Shown: positions 10,301 through 19,136, counted from the stretch's first letter. The stretch is 64,000 nt of DNA from BM003 sp963783695 (GCA_963783695.1 CAWAOM010000001.1:310001-374000); one strand, 5' to 3'. The notes: a model not told the origin generated them from the letters alone. Program-made: numbers and translations.

Positions 10301-10436
10301 GTTGGGTGCACGGTTGATGGGGGTGCGCGGCAAATTGCAACGTCAGGGGGAGGTACTGCACCTGGTCGCGCAACGCCTGGAAGATCATACAAATTTGCTG
10401 GGAAGCCTGGTTACCCGTTCACGCGATTTTCATTGA
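7362..10436 (+). CDS. dnaE2: Error-prone DNA polymerase III alpha homologue DnaE2 (ImuC)
   Basis: A 1024-residue C-family polymerase, shorter than replicative DnaE (about 1160) as expected for DnaE2. It opens with a PHP domain (ELHALSNFTFLRGASHPEEL). The polymerase core contains the catalytic PDIDVDFEHERR motif and the GRGSAANS segment, then helix-hairpin-helix and OB-fold regions (VITKQRPGSAKGVTFVTLED). It performs SOS mutagenesis and lesion bypass with ImuA and ImuB. It is the last gene of the operon, with a small minus-strand gene converging 65 bp away. Confidence 0.95.
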   Translation: MQPDYAELHALSNFTFLRGASHPEELVTTAAALGYRALALTDECSMAGIVRAHGAARSLDLQLIAGSEMRLTDATRLVVLATNRQGYAELCRLITLGRRAAEKGEYTLCRDDFATGLPHCLVLWLPGMQPEMQTGAWVAEQFPGRSWLAVELLAGGRDCSDCRVLDSLGRRLGLPRVAAGDVHMHRRSRRALQDTLTAIRLKTTLDGAGFALYPNGERHLRARRRLAQLYPREMLSETLHIAERCNFSLDELRYEYPCELVPEGQTPATHLRLLTEEGMRRRWPDGVTDKVKRMIRHELGLISELAYEPYFLTVYDLVRFARKHRILCQGRGSAANSAVCFCLGITEVDPARMATLFERFISRERNEPPDIDVDFEHERREEVIQYIYQKYGRERVALTATVTTYRAKSAVRDVGKALGLDPIQVDRLARAMRWISDTDVDEQRIREAGFSPDTAVIARLLRLVRELMGFPRHLSQHVGGFVFSAGPLYELVPIENAAMPERTVIQWDKDDLDELGLLKVDVLGLGMLSAIRRSFDLIAAHRGKRWSLATVPAEDSAVYDMIGRADTVGVFQIESRAQMAMLPRLKPRCYYDLVIEVAIIRPGPIQGDMVHPYLQRRNGEEPVTYPSPEVEDVLARTLGVPIFQEQVMQLAIVAAGFSAGEADQLRRAMAAWRRRGSLGPFEDRLISGMAERGYSESFARQIFNQIQGFGEYGFPESHSASFALLVYVSSWLKCHEPAAFTCALINSQPMGFYAPSQLVQDARRHGVEVRPADVCDSDYDCTLKPSLQTQPAIRLGLRLVKGLSADSARRIATARQCRAFASTQDLVERAGLGRRDLNALAAADALRELAGHRHRARWEVLGVEPPTPLLPRPRIAEAEPMLRAATEGEDIAADYNRLGLSLRRHPLALLRTLLRQRGMSTAQELAVLADGESVITAGVVITKQRPGSAKGVTFVTLEDETGHVNVIVWRKLAERQRKTLLGARLMGVRGKLQRQGEVLHLVAQRLEDHTNLLGSLVTRSRDFH

Positions 10437-10501
10437 ATTGCCGCGTTGCCGGCGCCAACGCAAAATGACAGGGCTGATCTGCCACGACGGCCAACCCGCG
10501 C

Positions 10502-10768
10502 TCAGTCGAGTCGATACTCGCTGTAATGATCGCTGTCATCCATGTCCTCGAAGTCATCGAAAACATCACGGATATCCTGCTGCGAACGTTTGTTTTCCAT
10601 GTAGGCTTCGAGCCGCCGTCGCGCGGTCATGCTGCCATTGCCGGACGAAGCGCTTGCGACAACCGGTTCCACCTCTGTTGCATCATCGTCTTCGACATCC
10701 ACGCTGTCATCGTCGCAAAGATCGATGTCATCATCGTCAAAGCTGCCTGCCGTTGGTTCCTCGCTCAT
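10502..10768 (-). CDS. Small acidic protein, PA3496-like
   Basis: An 88-residue protein. The N-terminal half is strongly acidic (runs of Asp around residues 11-30). The C-terminal half carries a basic-acidic helix, ARRRLEAYMENKRSQQDIRDV, that resembles the short PA3496 family annotated as putative envelope integrity proteins. No signal or membrane segment is present. It is convergent with dnaE2 and upstream of gspF on the same strand, with a 155-bp gap before it. The family match is from memory; function unknown. Confidence 0.6.
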   Translation of the reverse strand: MSEEPTAGSFDDDDIDLCDDDSVDVEDDDATEVEPVVASASSGNGSMTARRRLEAYMENKRSQQDIRDVFDDFEDMDDSDHYSEYRLD

Positions 10769-10923
10769 TTCCCTTCACCATGCGCACGAGAATTCAGACT
10801 CCTTCAGTGCGTATATAAGGCGAAATCGTTGCGGGCGCAAGCATCATAAAACTGCAACATCCCAGGCTGCGAGAATCGGGGAGACTTGATCGGCCGCAGG
10901 ATCGGCCCGTGACTCGGGGTGCG

Positions 10924-12138
10924 CTAACCCACCAGCTGATTAAGTTCGAACAGCGGCAGTAACATCGACACGACGATGGCCAGTACCACCAGCCCCATTA
11001 TTACGATGAGTGCCGGCTCCAGTATGGCGAGCAATGCTGAGATGATGCCGTCGAGTTCGCGTTCCTGATTGGTCGCCGCTCGATTCAACATTGTCTCGAG
11101 CTGGCCACTGGTCTCACCGCTAGAGATCAGGTGCAGCGTCATAGGAGGGAAAAGGCCGCTTTTTGACAGCGATTTGCCGATTGCGCCACCTTCGCGTACC
11201 CGCGAAGCCGCTTCGCTAACGGCCTCCCGCATCGGAATATTACTGACCACCGCGCCTGAAATGCGGAAGCTCTCGAGGACCGGTACCCCGCTGCCAGCGA
11301 GGATGCTGAGCGTCCTGGTGAATCGTGCGGTATTGACGCCCTGTACGAGGCGACCTATCACCGGTATCCGGAGCAGAAATCTGTGATATTTGCGGCGCGC
11401 GTCTTCGCGTCGCAGCAATGCTCGAATAGCGAAAATCAGCGCAATGATGATTGCCAGCAGCAACCACCAGTAATCGCGCATGAAATCACTGGCGGAAATC
11501 AGAATCCGCGTCGGCGTGGGCAGCAGATTGCCGGTGTTCTCGAACACGCTAACGACCTTCGGTACGACAAAAGCGAGCAGAAAAGAGACGATCGTAATTG
11601 CCAGGGTGGTGAGGACGATCGGATAGATCATCGCGCTGGAAACCTTTTGCCGCAGCACCTGGCGGCCCTCGGTGTAATCCGCAAGACGTTCCAGCACCGC
11701 ATCGAGATGCCCCGACTGTTCGCCGGCCGCGACGGTTGCCTGATAGATTTCCGGGAACGCCTGCGGAAATTCGGCGAGACCGTCAGCCAGGGTATGTCCT
11801 TCCATGACCTTGGCCCGTACCCCTAGAATAATACTCTGCAGGCGCGGCTTTTCGTGCTGTTCGGATATTGCCAGCAACGCTTCCTCCAACGGCAACCCCG
11901 ACTGCACCAGCGTCGCAAGCTGGCGGGTCAGCAGGGCCAGGTCGGCGGCACTGAGGCCACGGCGTAAACCGAGCTGGGCGCTGCGCCGTGCTTCGGTCCT
12001 GACGACTTCGCTGACCTCTATCGGCAGCAGTTTTTTTTCCCGCAGCAGTTGTCGAACCTGCTTTGCGGTATCGCCCTCAAGAACACCTTTGCGTTCGCGT
12101 CCCCGGTCGTCGACGGCCGTGTACTCGAATGCACCCAT
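10924..12138 (-). CDS. gspF: Type II secretion inner-membrane platform protein GspF
   Basis: A 404-residue polytopic platform protein. Two repeated cytoplasmic T2SSF domains (about 70-190 and 270-390) are separated by membrane segments, and the family motif LARQLATLVQSGLPLEEAL appears as LTRQLATLVQSGLPLEEAL. It couples the GspE ATPase to pseudopilus assembly. The start overlaps the gspE stop by one base (ATG/TAG). It is the last T2SS gene here; pseudopilins (GspG-K) and GspL-N are not in the window and must be encoded elsewhere. Confidence 0.95.
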   Translation of the reverse strand: MGAFEYTAVDDRGRERKGVLEGDTAKQVRQLLREKKLLPIEVSEVVRTEARRSAQLGLRRGLSAADLALLTRQLATLVQSGLPLEEALLAISEQHEKPRLQSIILGVRAKVMEGHTLADGLAEFPQAFPEIYQATVAAGEQSGHLDAVLERLADYTEGRQVLRQKVSSAMIYPIVLTTLAITIVSFLLAFVVPKVVSVFENTGNLLPTPTRILISASDFMRDYWWLLLAIIIALIFAIRALLRREDARRKYHRFLLRIPVIGRLVQGVNTARFTRTLSILAGSGVPVLESFRISGAVVSNIPMREAVSEAASRVREGGAIGKSLSKSGLFPPMTLHLISSGETSGQLETMLNRAATNQERELDGIISALLAILEPALIVIMGLVVLAIVVSMLLPLFELNQLVG

Positions 12139-13676
12139 TAGTCGGCACGGGAAACGCGCAAGACTTCTTCGACCGTCGTAACTCCCTCGAGAACCTTACG
12201 GCAGCCATCTTCACGCAAGCTCGGGCTGCAGGTGCGCGCATGGCGGTCCATCTCGTGTTCGCTGGCGCCGTCATGGATCATCGTGCGCAGTGTGTCGTCG
12301 ATGGTGACCAGTTCGTAAATGCCGCTGCGGCCGCGGTAGCCACCGCCAGTGCTCGCAACCTCGCGGCGCGGCCGATACAGGGTCGGCGGGTCGGAGGGGT
12401 CGCGTTTGAGTAGCTGACACTCGTATTCGCTTGCGGTGTAGGCCTCTTTGTCATCCGGAGCAAGCATCCTGACCAGGCGTTGCGACAAAACACCGATGAC
12501 GCTCGATGACAACAGGAACGGCTCGACACCCATATCGCGCAGTCGGTTCACCGCGCCCACCGCGGTATTGGTGTGAAGAGTCGACAACACAAGATGTCCG
12601 GTAAGGCTGGCCTGTATCGCAATTTCTGCTGTCTCGAGGTCGCGAATCTCGCCGACCATGACGACGTCAGGATCCTGACGCAGTATGGCGCGCAGCCCGC
12701 GAGCAAATGTCATGTCGACCTTGGTGTTGACCTGAGTCTGGCCAATTCCGTCAATGTGATACTCGATCGGGTCCTCAACAGTCATGATGTTGCGGCTGTT
12801 GTCGTTTATGCGCCCGAGCGCGGCGTACAGTGTCGTGGTTTTGCCCGACCCGGTAGGGCCGGTCACCAGGATGATGCCGTGGGGGCGATGGATCAGGTCG
12901 TCAATGGTGTTCCGGGCTGGCTCCGACATTCCGAGATGTTCGAGTTCGAGGCGCCCCGCCTGCTTGTCCAGGAGACGCAGCACCACGCGTTCGCCATATC
13001 CTGACGGAATGGTGGAGACGCGCACGTCGACCGCACGACCGGCAATACGCAACGAAATTCGACCGTCCTGAGGCAGGCGCTTTTCGGCGATATCCATGCG
13101 CGACATCACTTTTACCCGCGATACGACCAACGGTGCGACGGCGCGCCGGGTCTGCAAGACTTCGCGTAAAATGCCATCGACGCGAAACCTGACTACGAGG
13201 CGGTTCTCGTAGGGTTCGATATGGATGTCCGATGCATTCTCCTTGACCGCCTGGGTCAGCACCGCATTGATCAGCCGGATAATCGGCGCGTCATCGTCGC
13301 TTTCCAGCAAATCGGATGGTTCGGGCAGGGATTGCGCGACACTAAACAGGTCAGTATCACCCTCGAGACCTTCCATCGCCTGCATAGTCTCGTTCGAGCC
13401 GGCCTCATAGTTCAGTTGCAGGGCAGCATCGAATTCGTCCTGGCTGACTCGCTGCAATTTCAGTGGCACACCGGCAAACCGGCGAACTTCTGCAAGAATC
13501 AGCAGATCGAGATCCGGCCGGCAAATCGCGATGGCTTCCGATTCGCTGCGATCCTGCAGCAAAATGCCGTGCCGTTTGGCAAACGTAAACGGCAGGCGGC
13601 GCGCAGGTTGCGCGTCATCGCCGGCGGGAGCGGCCACCGCTTCGACAAGCGAATCAGTTGTTTCCGTCAGTGCCAT
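12138..13676 (-). CDS. gspE: Type II secretion assembly ATPase GspE, lacking the tetracysteine motif
   Basis: A 512-residue secretion ATPase. It has an N-terminal N1E-type domain, Walker A (VTGPTGSGKTTTLYAALG), the Asp box, Walker B (VVMVGEIRDLETAEIA) and a His box. GspE normally has a zinc-binding pair of CxxC motifs between the ATPase core and the YRGR(S/T)GIYEL segment. Here the first reads LAPDDKE and the second REVASTGGGYRGR, so all four cysteines are absent while flanking residues align without gaps. The start overlaps gspD by 23 bp. The frame is intact and otherwise normal, so function is still expected. Confidence 0.94.
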   Translation of the reverse strand: MALTETTDSLVEAVAAPAGDDAQPARRLPFTFAKRHGILLQDRSESEAIAICRPDLDLLILAEVRRFAGVPLKLQRVSQDEFDAALQLNYEAGSNETMQAMEGLEGDTDLFSVAQSLPEPSDLLESDDDAPIIRLINAVLTQAVKENASDIHIEPYENRLVVRFRVDGILREVLQTRRAVAPLVVSRVKVMSRMDIAEKRLPQDGRISLRIAGRAVDVRVSTIPSGYGERVVLRLLDKQAGRLELEHLGMSEPARNTIDDLIHRPHGIILVTGPTGSGKTTTLYAALGRINDNSRNIMTVEDPIEYHIDGIGQTQVNTKVDMTFARGLRAILRQDPDVVMVGEIRDLETAEIAIQASLTGHLVLSTLHTNTAVGAVNRLRDMGVEPFLLSSSVIGVLSQRLVRMLAPDDKEAYTASEYECQLLKRDPSDPPTLYRPRREVASTGGGYRGRSGIYELVTIDDTLRTMIHDGASEHEMDRHARTCSPSLREDGCRKVLEGVTTVEEVLRVSRAD

Positions 13677-15714
13677 CGCTGCTCGTCTCGCGTCCTTGGC
13701 CGCTGGTCGGGTCCGGGACCAGTCCCGGCGTCAACGGCTCACTGTAGATTTCGGAGAAATCGACCTCGGGCAGTTCGAGCGCCTCGTAGCCTTTCATGCG
13801 TCCGACTTCCTTGAGTTTGCTCTTGTCCTGAGCATTGCGAATGTAGTTGTATTTCGCCTCGGTGGCACGGGCGTAGTCCTGCCCGCTGCGGATAATAGTC
13901 GGGTGAATAAAAATCATCAGATTCTGACGAGTACGGTCTGTCGAGCGCGAGCGGAACAACTCACCGATGATCGGCACGTCGCCGGCAATCGGAACGCGTT
14001 CATAACCTTCGGAAATATTGTCCTGAATCAGCCCGCCGAGTACCACGATACCGCCGTCCTCGACCATCACCGTGGTTTTGATCGTACGCTTGTTGGTAAT
14101 GAGGTCCGAGGCGCCGCTCACTTGCGCGCTACGCGAGAGATCCGAGGCTTCCTGGTCGATCTTGAGCATGATCGAGCTGCCTTCATTGATCTGCGGAGTG
14201 ATTTTGAGCACCAGGCCGACATCTTTGCGTTGAATCGTGGTGAACGGGTTGACCACGCCCGCGGCGCCGCCCGCGCTGGTGAATTCGCCGGTCCGGAACG
14301 GTACTTCCTGGGCAACAGTTATTTCCGCCTCCTCGTTGTCCAGTGTGACGATCGACGGTGTTGAGATAATGTTCGTGTCCGAATCCGATGCCAGCGCGTT
14401 GAGGATCAGCGCGAAACTGGTTCCGTCATTCTGGATCGTGCCGCCGCCGGCGGTTATGCCGCTGCCGGGAATCGCGCCGGCGGCGCCTTCCGGACTGTTG
14501 CCAAGCAGGTTGAAAATCAGATTCGGCAAATCGACGCCGGAATTGGTGAATCGGGTAAAGCCGGCGCCGTAGCTGGGATTGGCGACGGCCCAGCTCACAC
14601 CGAGATTGGCCGCTTTCTCCGCCTGCATCGCCACCAGAATAGTCTCGACCGCGACCTGTTCACGGCGAATGTCTAGTTTGTCGACGATTGCCATCAGGCT
14701 GCGCATCGTTTTCGGCGGCGCGGTCACGATCAGGGCATTGGTCTGCTCCTCCGCCCACAGCACGATATTGTCGTCGCGGCGTTGTTGCGGCGTTTGCCCC
14801 TGTTGTCCGGGCGCGGCCGCGACGATGCCGGTGATCTGCTCGTTGAGTTTTGCCGCCAGATCCACCGCGCTGGCATAGCGCAGATAGCGTACCCGGGTAT
14901 CGCCGCCTTCCTGCAAAGGCGTGTCCAGATGCGTAATCAGGGCGCGTAGCCGAAGTCGCGTGCCCTGATCGCCGCTGACCAGTACGCTGTTCGTTCGCTC
15001 GTCGGCTACCAGTCCCACGCCGGCGACCTGTTGATCGCCGCCGCGATTACCCTGGTACAGCGACGAGATGATTCGCACAACCTCGGCTGCCGCAGCATGT
15101 TGTAGCGGGATGATGTCGACATCGGCATCGCCGCCGGCGCTGTCGATCCGGCGGATAATGCTCGCCATTCGCGCCACGTTGGCGGACCGGTCGGAAATTA
15201 TCAGCATATTCGAATCGGGGTGTGCCGCCAGGTGGCCATACTGGGGAATCAACGGCCGCAATATCGGCACCAGCTGCGCGGCGTTTACGTTTTGAACCTG
15301 CACTACCTGGGTGACAATCTCATCGCCGGCGGAGGGCAGGGAACCCGGCAGATCGACGGCCGGCATCTGCCGGGCATTGGCATCGGGCATGATCTTGATG
15401 ATGTCGCCCGAGGAGACCGCAACGAATCCGTATACCTGCAGAATAGAAAGGAACGCCTCATAAAACGCGTCAGCCGACAGTGGTGTCGAAGAAATCATCG
15501 TGACCTGCGCCTTGACCCGTGGATCGACAATGAAATTCTTGCCGGTCAATGCGCTGACGGCCTCGATGACCTGACCGATGTCTGCATTCTTGTAATTCGG
15601 TGTGATTGCCGCGTTTTGCGCGGACGCGACCGTCGCAAGTACAAACAAAGGCAATACCACCAAAAAAAGCCGGAATTTTGTAATTATTGTTTTCGCAGTG
15701 CTGCCTGTCGGCAT
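13654..15714 (-). CDS. gspD: Type II secretion outer-membrane secretin GspD
   Basis: A 686-residue secretin. A Sec signal ends near TVASAQ. Then come the N0 domain (ITPNYKNADIGQVIEAVSALTGKNFIVDP), N1-N3 repeats and the C-terminal secretin channel domain, with VPFRTGEFTSAGG and the conserved VVLGGLIQDNISEGYERVP segment before an S-domain-like tail. It forms the multimeric outer-membrane gate for folded exoproteins. It lies between gspC (58 bp upstream) and gspE (23-bp overlap). Whether a pilotin is used cannot be told. Confidence 0.95.
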   Translation of the reverse strand: MPTGSTAKTIITKFRLFLVVLPLFVLATVASAQNAAITPNYKNADIGQVIEAVSALTGKNFIVDPRVKAQVTMISSTPLSADAFYEAFLSILQVYGFVAVSSGDIIKIMPDANARQMPAVDLPGSLPSAGDEIVTQVVQVQNVNAAQLVPILRPLIPQYGHLAAHPDSNMLIISDRSANVARMASIIRRIDSAGGDADVDIIPLQHAAAAEVVRIISSLYQGNRGGDQQVAGVGLVADERTNSVLVSGDQGTRLRLRALITHLDTPLQEGGDTRVRYLRYASAVDLAAKLNEQITGIVAAAPGQQGQTPQQRRDDNIVLWAEEQTNALIVTAPPKTMRSLMAIVDKLDIRREQVAVETILVAMQAEKAANLGVSWAVANPSYGAGFTRFTNSGVDLPNLIFNLLGNSPEGAAGAIPGSGITAGGGTIQNDGTSFALILNALASDSDTNIISTPSIVTLDNEEAEITVAQEVPFRTGEFTSAGGAAGVVNPFTTIQRKDVGLVLKITPQINEGSSIMLKIDQEASDLSRSAQVSGASDLITNKRTIKTTVMVEDGGIVVLGGLIQDNISEGYERVPIAGDVPIIGELFRSRSTDRTRQNLMIFIHPTIIRSGQDYARATEAKYNYIRNAQDKSKLKEVGRMKGYEALELPEVDFSEIYSEPLTPGLVPDPTSGQGRETSSDGTDGNN

Positions 15715-15772
15715 GCTCTGAACTCCTCAGTTACGACGCAGGACGTCTCTTCGTCACGGCGTTCTCAAATAC

Positions 15773-16678
15773 CTACTCGTCCCCGAGTTCCGACGTATCC
15801 AGCACCAGAACTTCGGGTTGACCATTGCGCTCGACGGTCACCGACACGGACGTCGCCTCACCCAGCGAGCGGAAAATCTCCATTCCCTTGGTCGGATCGT
15901 CCAGCGCAACGCCGTTGATCTCAGTGATCAGATCGCCCGGCCGCAGACCGAGTTGCGAGAATGCCTGGCGTTGCCGGCCAGGGTAAACGCGGTAGCCGCG
16001 CTGTTTGCCGTCGGCAAAAACCGGTTGCGGCCGAATCACCTCCGTCAGCGACGCGGCATTCTGATCGATAAGCTGCCTCACCGACGTGCCGGTTCGTGCT
16101 CGTGCGGAACTCCGGGCCCGTGGCTGGATTGCCCGCGCCTGCCCTTCGCCGAGTTCCTTGGGTAGGCGCAGGGCTTCGATTTTGCCACCGCGATCGAGCA
16201 GAACGCGATCCGGGTAAACCGAATGCAATTTGGTGCCGGTGCGTATTACGTCGCCAACGGCAAAGACCTTGGTCGCGGCACCGCGTTCACTGATGATGGC
16301 GAGCGACTCATTGGCATCCAGAGCACTCAGGGTGCCGCTCAGAGTCAGGTTGAGGTTGGTATCCGGAGCATCGACCGGGTCGGGCGGCGGCGGCGGCGCC
16401 TCACGGGTCGCCTCGCCAAAGAGGTGCGCATCGACCGCCTCGCGCAATTCCGCACGCAGATCGCCCCCGGCCGCTGCGGTATTTACCGTGGCCGCCGGCG
16501 GAATTGTCGTATCCGGTTCCGGCTGCGGCACGAATGACCAGGTCAGGCGGGCAAGCTGCCATGCAATGAGTATGACCAGCAAAACACTGACCCAGAACGG
16601 CAGTGAGCGATTGGTTCCAGCCGCAAATTGCTCCGGTGTCAGGTTTTTCAGTTCACCAAATCGGGCGGACAGACTCAT
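15773..16678 (-). CDS. gspC: Type II secretion inner-membrane linker GspC
   Basis: A 301-residue bitopic protein. A short cytoplasmic tail and one membrane segment (about 30-48, FWVSVLLVILIAWQLARL) lead to a proline-rich linker, the homology region (LTLSGTLSALDANESLAIIS) and a C-terminal PDZ domain (GYRVYPGRQRQAFSQLGLRP; GDLITEINGVAL). GspC bridges the platform and the GspD secretin and helps select substrates. It is the first gene of the gspC-D-E-F operon and divergent from the cyclase gene; promoters for both should lie in 16679-16871. Confidence 0.92.
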   Translation of the reverse strand: MSLSARFGELKNLTPEQFAAGTNRSLPFWVSVLLVILIAWQLARLTWSFVPQPEPDTTIPPAATVNTAAAGGDLRAELREAVDAHLFGEATREAPPPPPDPVDAPDTNLNLTLSGTLSALDANESLAIISERGAATKVFAVGDVIRTGTKLHSVYPDRVLLDRGGKIEALRLPKELGEGQARAIQPRARSSARARTGTSVRQLIDQNAASLTEVIRPQPVFADGKQRGYRVYPGRQRQAFSQLGLRPGDLITEINGVALDDPTKGMEIFRSLGEATSVSVTVERNGQPEVLVLDTSELGDE

Positions 16679-16871
16679 CGGCGGGTGCTCAGGGACATAG
16701 GGGTTCTGGGAGCTGACATAACTTCGATTGGGTTAATGATACGGGTAGCCGGCCAAGGCTCTCAAGCTATCTTGACACTTTATAGTGCACAATGGTTGCC
16801 GATTTTTCATAAACTTACGCCGGCAGTTTCACAATAACTCGCAGGGCGAGCCCCGTGTCCAGGAATCGATT

Positions 16872-19097
16872 TTGCAACCACGCCTGATTATTCGAGCGCT
16901 CATCAGTCTGTTGGTTCTGCTGCCGCTGATTATGCATGTGCGGGGAGACCTGCATCAGGGCTGGCTCGAGCGGCTCGAACTGGCGAGCTACGATGTCCGC
17001 ACCTGGCTCACGATGCCGCGCACCATGGACGACCGTATCGTGATCGTCGATGTCGATGAGCGCAGCCTGCTGCGCCAGGGGCAATGGCCATGGTCTCGTG
17101 ACACGCTGGCGCAGCTGGTGGACCGGCTTTTCGAGCAGTATCAGGTATCCCTGCTCGGTTTCGACATGGTTTTCGCCGAACCCGATGCCAGCACGGGTCT
17201 GGGCACGCTTCGCGACTGGGCGGAGGGGCCGCTTGCCGGAGATGCGCTGTTTCTGGAAACGCTGGAGCAGTCTCGGCCGCTGCTCGACCATGATGGTATT
17301 TTCGCCGGCTCACTGGCCGGCCGGCCGGTCGTCTTGGGCTATATTTTCCGCCGCGAGGGTGACCCGGGTGCGCAAATCAAGGTGGGTGCGCTGCCGCCGC
17401 CGATCATCCCCGCAGATCGCAATGACACGACCATTCCGTTTTACAAGGCGCAGGGTTATACCGCGAATCTGCCGCAGCTTCAGCGCAATGCGCCGGCCGC
17501 CGGGTTTTTTGAGAATCCGACCGTCGATCCCGACGGGGTGTACCGGCGCCTGCCGATGTTGCAGGCGCACCGCGGCGGCCTGTATCCGTCGCTCGGGCTG
17601 GCGGTATCGCAAATGGCCCTGGCCAACCCTGCGCTTGATTTTGAGTTTTTCGCCGGCGCCGAAGGGCCGCGTGACGGCCTGGATCTGGAGGGGCTGCGGC
17701 TGGGGTCGTTGCGAATTCCTGTGGCGGCGCGAGCCGAAATGTTCGTTCCATACCGTGGCGCACAAGGCAGCTTCCCGTACGTATCGGCTACCGATGTTCT
17801 CGACGGTACGGCGCCCAACTACCCGTTGCAGAATGCGATCGTATTGCTTGGTACCAGCGCGCCGGGACTCAACGATCTGCGCAGCACGCCTGTCGGTGAG
17901 CGCTTCAATGGGGTCGAGATTCACGCCAATATAATATCGGCGATCCTCGATGGCCGGCTCAAGGCCCAGCCGCATTACTTTCGCGGCCTGGAGCTCATAC
18001 TCCTCGTCGTGCTGGCGATTGGTCTGACCCTTTTGCTTAGTCTGGCCCCCGTTGGTCTCGGCATGTTCGGCTGCCTGGTCGTTCTTGTGGCGATCTTCGT
18101 GGCCAATGTGTGGGCGTTTGCGCGCGGCTGGGTCGTGCCGCTGGCGGCGTCCGAGGTGCTGATAGCGGGACTGTTCGTTACTCACACCGCCTATGGATAT
18201 TTTGTGGAGTCGCGCGGCCGGCGGGCGTTGTCGGCGCTTTTCGGTCAGTACGTGCCGCCTGAGCTGGTGCGCGAAATGGCATCCAATCCGCGCCGCTTTG
18301 GCATGCAGACAGTGAGTCGCGACATGACGGTGCTGTTTGCCGACGTCCGCGGCTTCACCGGTATCGCCGAGGATCTCGAGCCGCCCGAGCTAAGCTTGCT
18401 GATGAACGAGTTCCTGACGGTGATGACGCGCGTGATTCATCGCCACCGCGGTACGATAGACAAATACATGGGCGATGCGGTCATGGCTTTCTGGGGTGCG
18501 CCAGTGCCGGATCCGGAGCATGCACGCAATGCGCTGCGTGCGGCGTTTGAAATGAACGGCGCCATGCAGTCGCTGTTGCCGCGGTTCAGAAAGCAGGGCT
18601 GGCCGGAACTCGGCGTGGGTATCGGCCTCAACTCAGGGCAGATGCGGGTTGGCAACATGGGCTCGGAGTTCCGGATCGCGTATACGGTGCTTGGCGATGC
18701 GGTAAACCTCGGCGCACGGATCGAGAGCCTGACTCGTGAATACGGAGTAACCGTGGCAGTAGGGCAGCAGACCCGCGAGGCGCTGCCTGATATTGGTTTC
18801 CTGGAGCTGGATATCGTCCGGGTCCGCGGCAAGGATCGCCCAGTGGCAATCTACGAACCATTGGGGCCGCAGGCGGAGCTTGACAATGAGACTCTCGCGA
18901 TGGGCAAGCGGCATGAGCGGGCGCTGCAGCTGTATCGAACAAAGGAATGGGATGACGCGGAACGAGAATTTTACCTGTTGCACCAGAGTTACCCCGATCG
19001 GCGGATTTTCCGGGTCTATCTGGACCGAATCGCGCATTGCCGCAATGAGCCACCCGGTGCCGACTGGGACGGCGTGTTTACCCAGCGTGTCAAGTAA
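16872..19097 (+). CDS. CHASE2-domain adenylate/guanylate cyclase
   Basis: About 741 residues. A membrane segment near the N-terminus is followed by a periplasmic CHASE2 sensor domain (ERLELASYDVRTWL to about residue 350), three membrane helices, and a class III nucleotide cyclase domain. The latter has both metal-binding aspartates (VLFADVRGFTGIAEDLE and DKYMGDAVMAFWGAP). It should make cAMP or cGMP in response to an envelope signal. The start is uncertain. A TTG at 16872 with AGGA seven bases upstream places the hydrophobic segment at the N-terminus; an ATG at 16785 would add 29 residues with a less typical beginning. It is divergent from gspC. Confidence 0.87.
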   Translation: MQPRLIIRALISLLVLLPLIMHVRGDLHQGWLERLELASYDVRTWLTMPRTMDDRIVIVDVDERSLLRQGQWPWSRDTLAQLVDRLFEQYQVSLLGFDMVFAEPDASTGLGTLRDWAEGPLAGDALFLETLEQSRPLLDHDGIFAGSLAGRPVVLGYIFRREGDPGAQIKVGALPPPIIPADRNDTTIPFYKAQGYTANLPQLQRNAPAAGFFENPTVDPDGVYRRLPMLQAHRGGLYPSLGLAVSQMALANPALDFEFFAGAEGPRDGLDLEGLRLGSLRIPVAARAEMFVPYRGAQGSFPYVSATDVLDGTAPNYPLQNAIVLLGTSAPGLNDLRSTPVGERFNGVEIHANIISAILDGRLKAQPHYFRGLELILLVVLAIGLTLLLSLAPVGLGMFGCLVVLVAIFVANVWAFARGWVVPLAASEVLIAGLFVTHTAYGYFVESRGRRALSALFGQYVPPELVREMASNPRRFGMQTVSRDMTVLFADVRGFTGIAEDLEPPELSLLMNEFLTVMTRVIHRHRGTIDKYMGDAVMAFWGAPVPDPEHARNALRAAFEMNGAMQSLLPRFRKQGWPELGVGIGLNSGQMRVGNMGSEFRIAYTVLGDAVNLGARIESLTREYGVTVAVGQQTREALPDIGFLELDIVRVRGKDRPVAIYEPLGPQAELDNETLAMGKRHERALQLYRTKEWDDAEREFYLLHQSYPDRRIFRVYLDRIAHCRNEPPGADWDGVFTQRVK

Positions 19098-19107
19098 AAT
19101 CTCAACC

Positions 19108-19136
19108 TTGTCAAACCGGGTGCCAGCCCTTATATA
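19108..19136 (+). promoter_or_regulatory. Likely promoter of clpS-clpA
   Basis: TTGTCA at 19108-19113 and TATATA at 19131-19136 are separated by 17 bp, a good sigma-70 arrangement in an otherwise GC-rich gap between the cyclase stop and clpS. The predicted leader would be about 110 nt. Confidence 0.5.

Noticed and set aside
10443..10461. GCGTTG/CAACGC stem between dnaE2 and the small acidic gene as a terminator
   Set aside because: No T-run on either strand, so not a recognisable Rho-independent terminator.
12240..12520. Compensated frameshift in gspE that destroyed the cysteine motifs
   Set aside because: Other frames do show TGC codons nearby, but the in-frame protein aligns to the family without gaps on both sides, so simple substitution explains it better.
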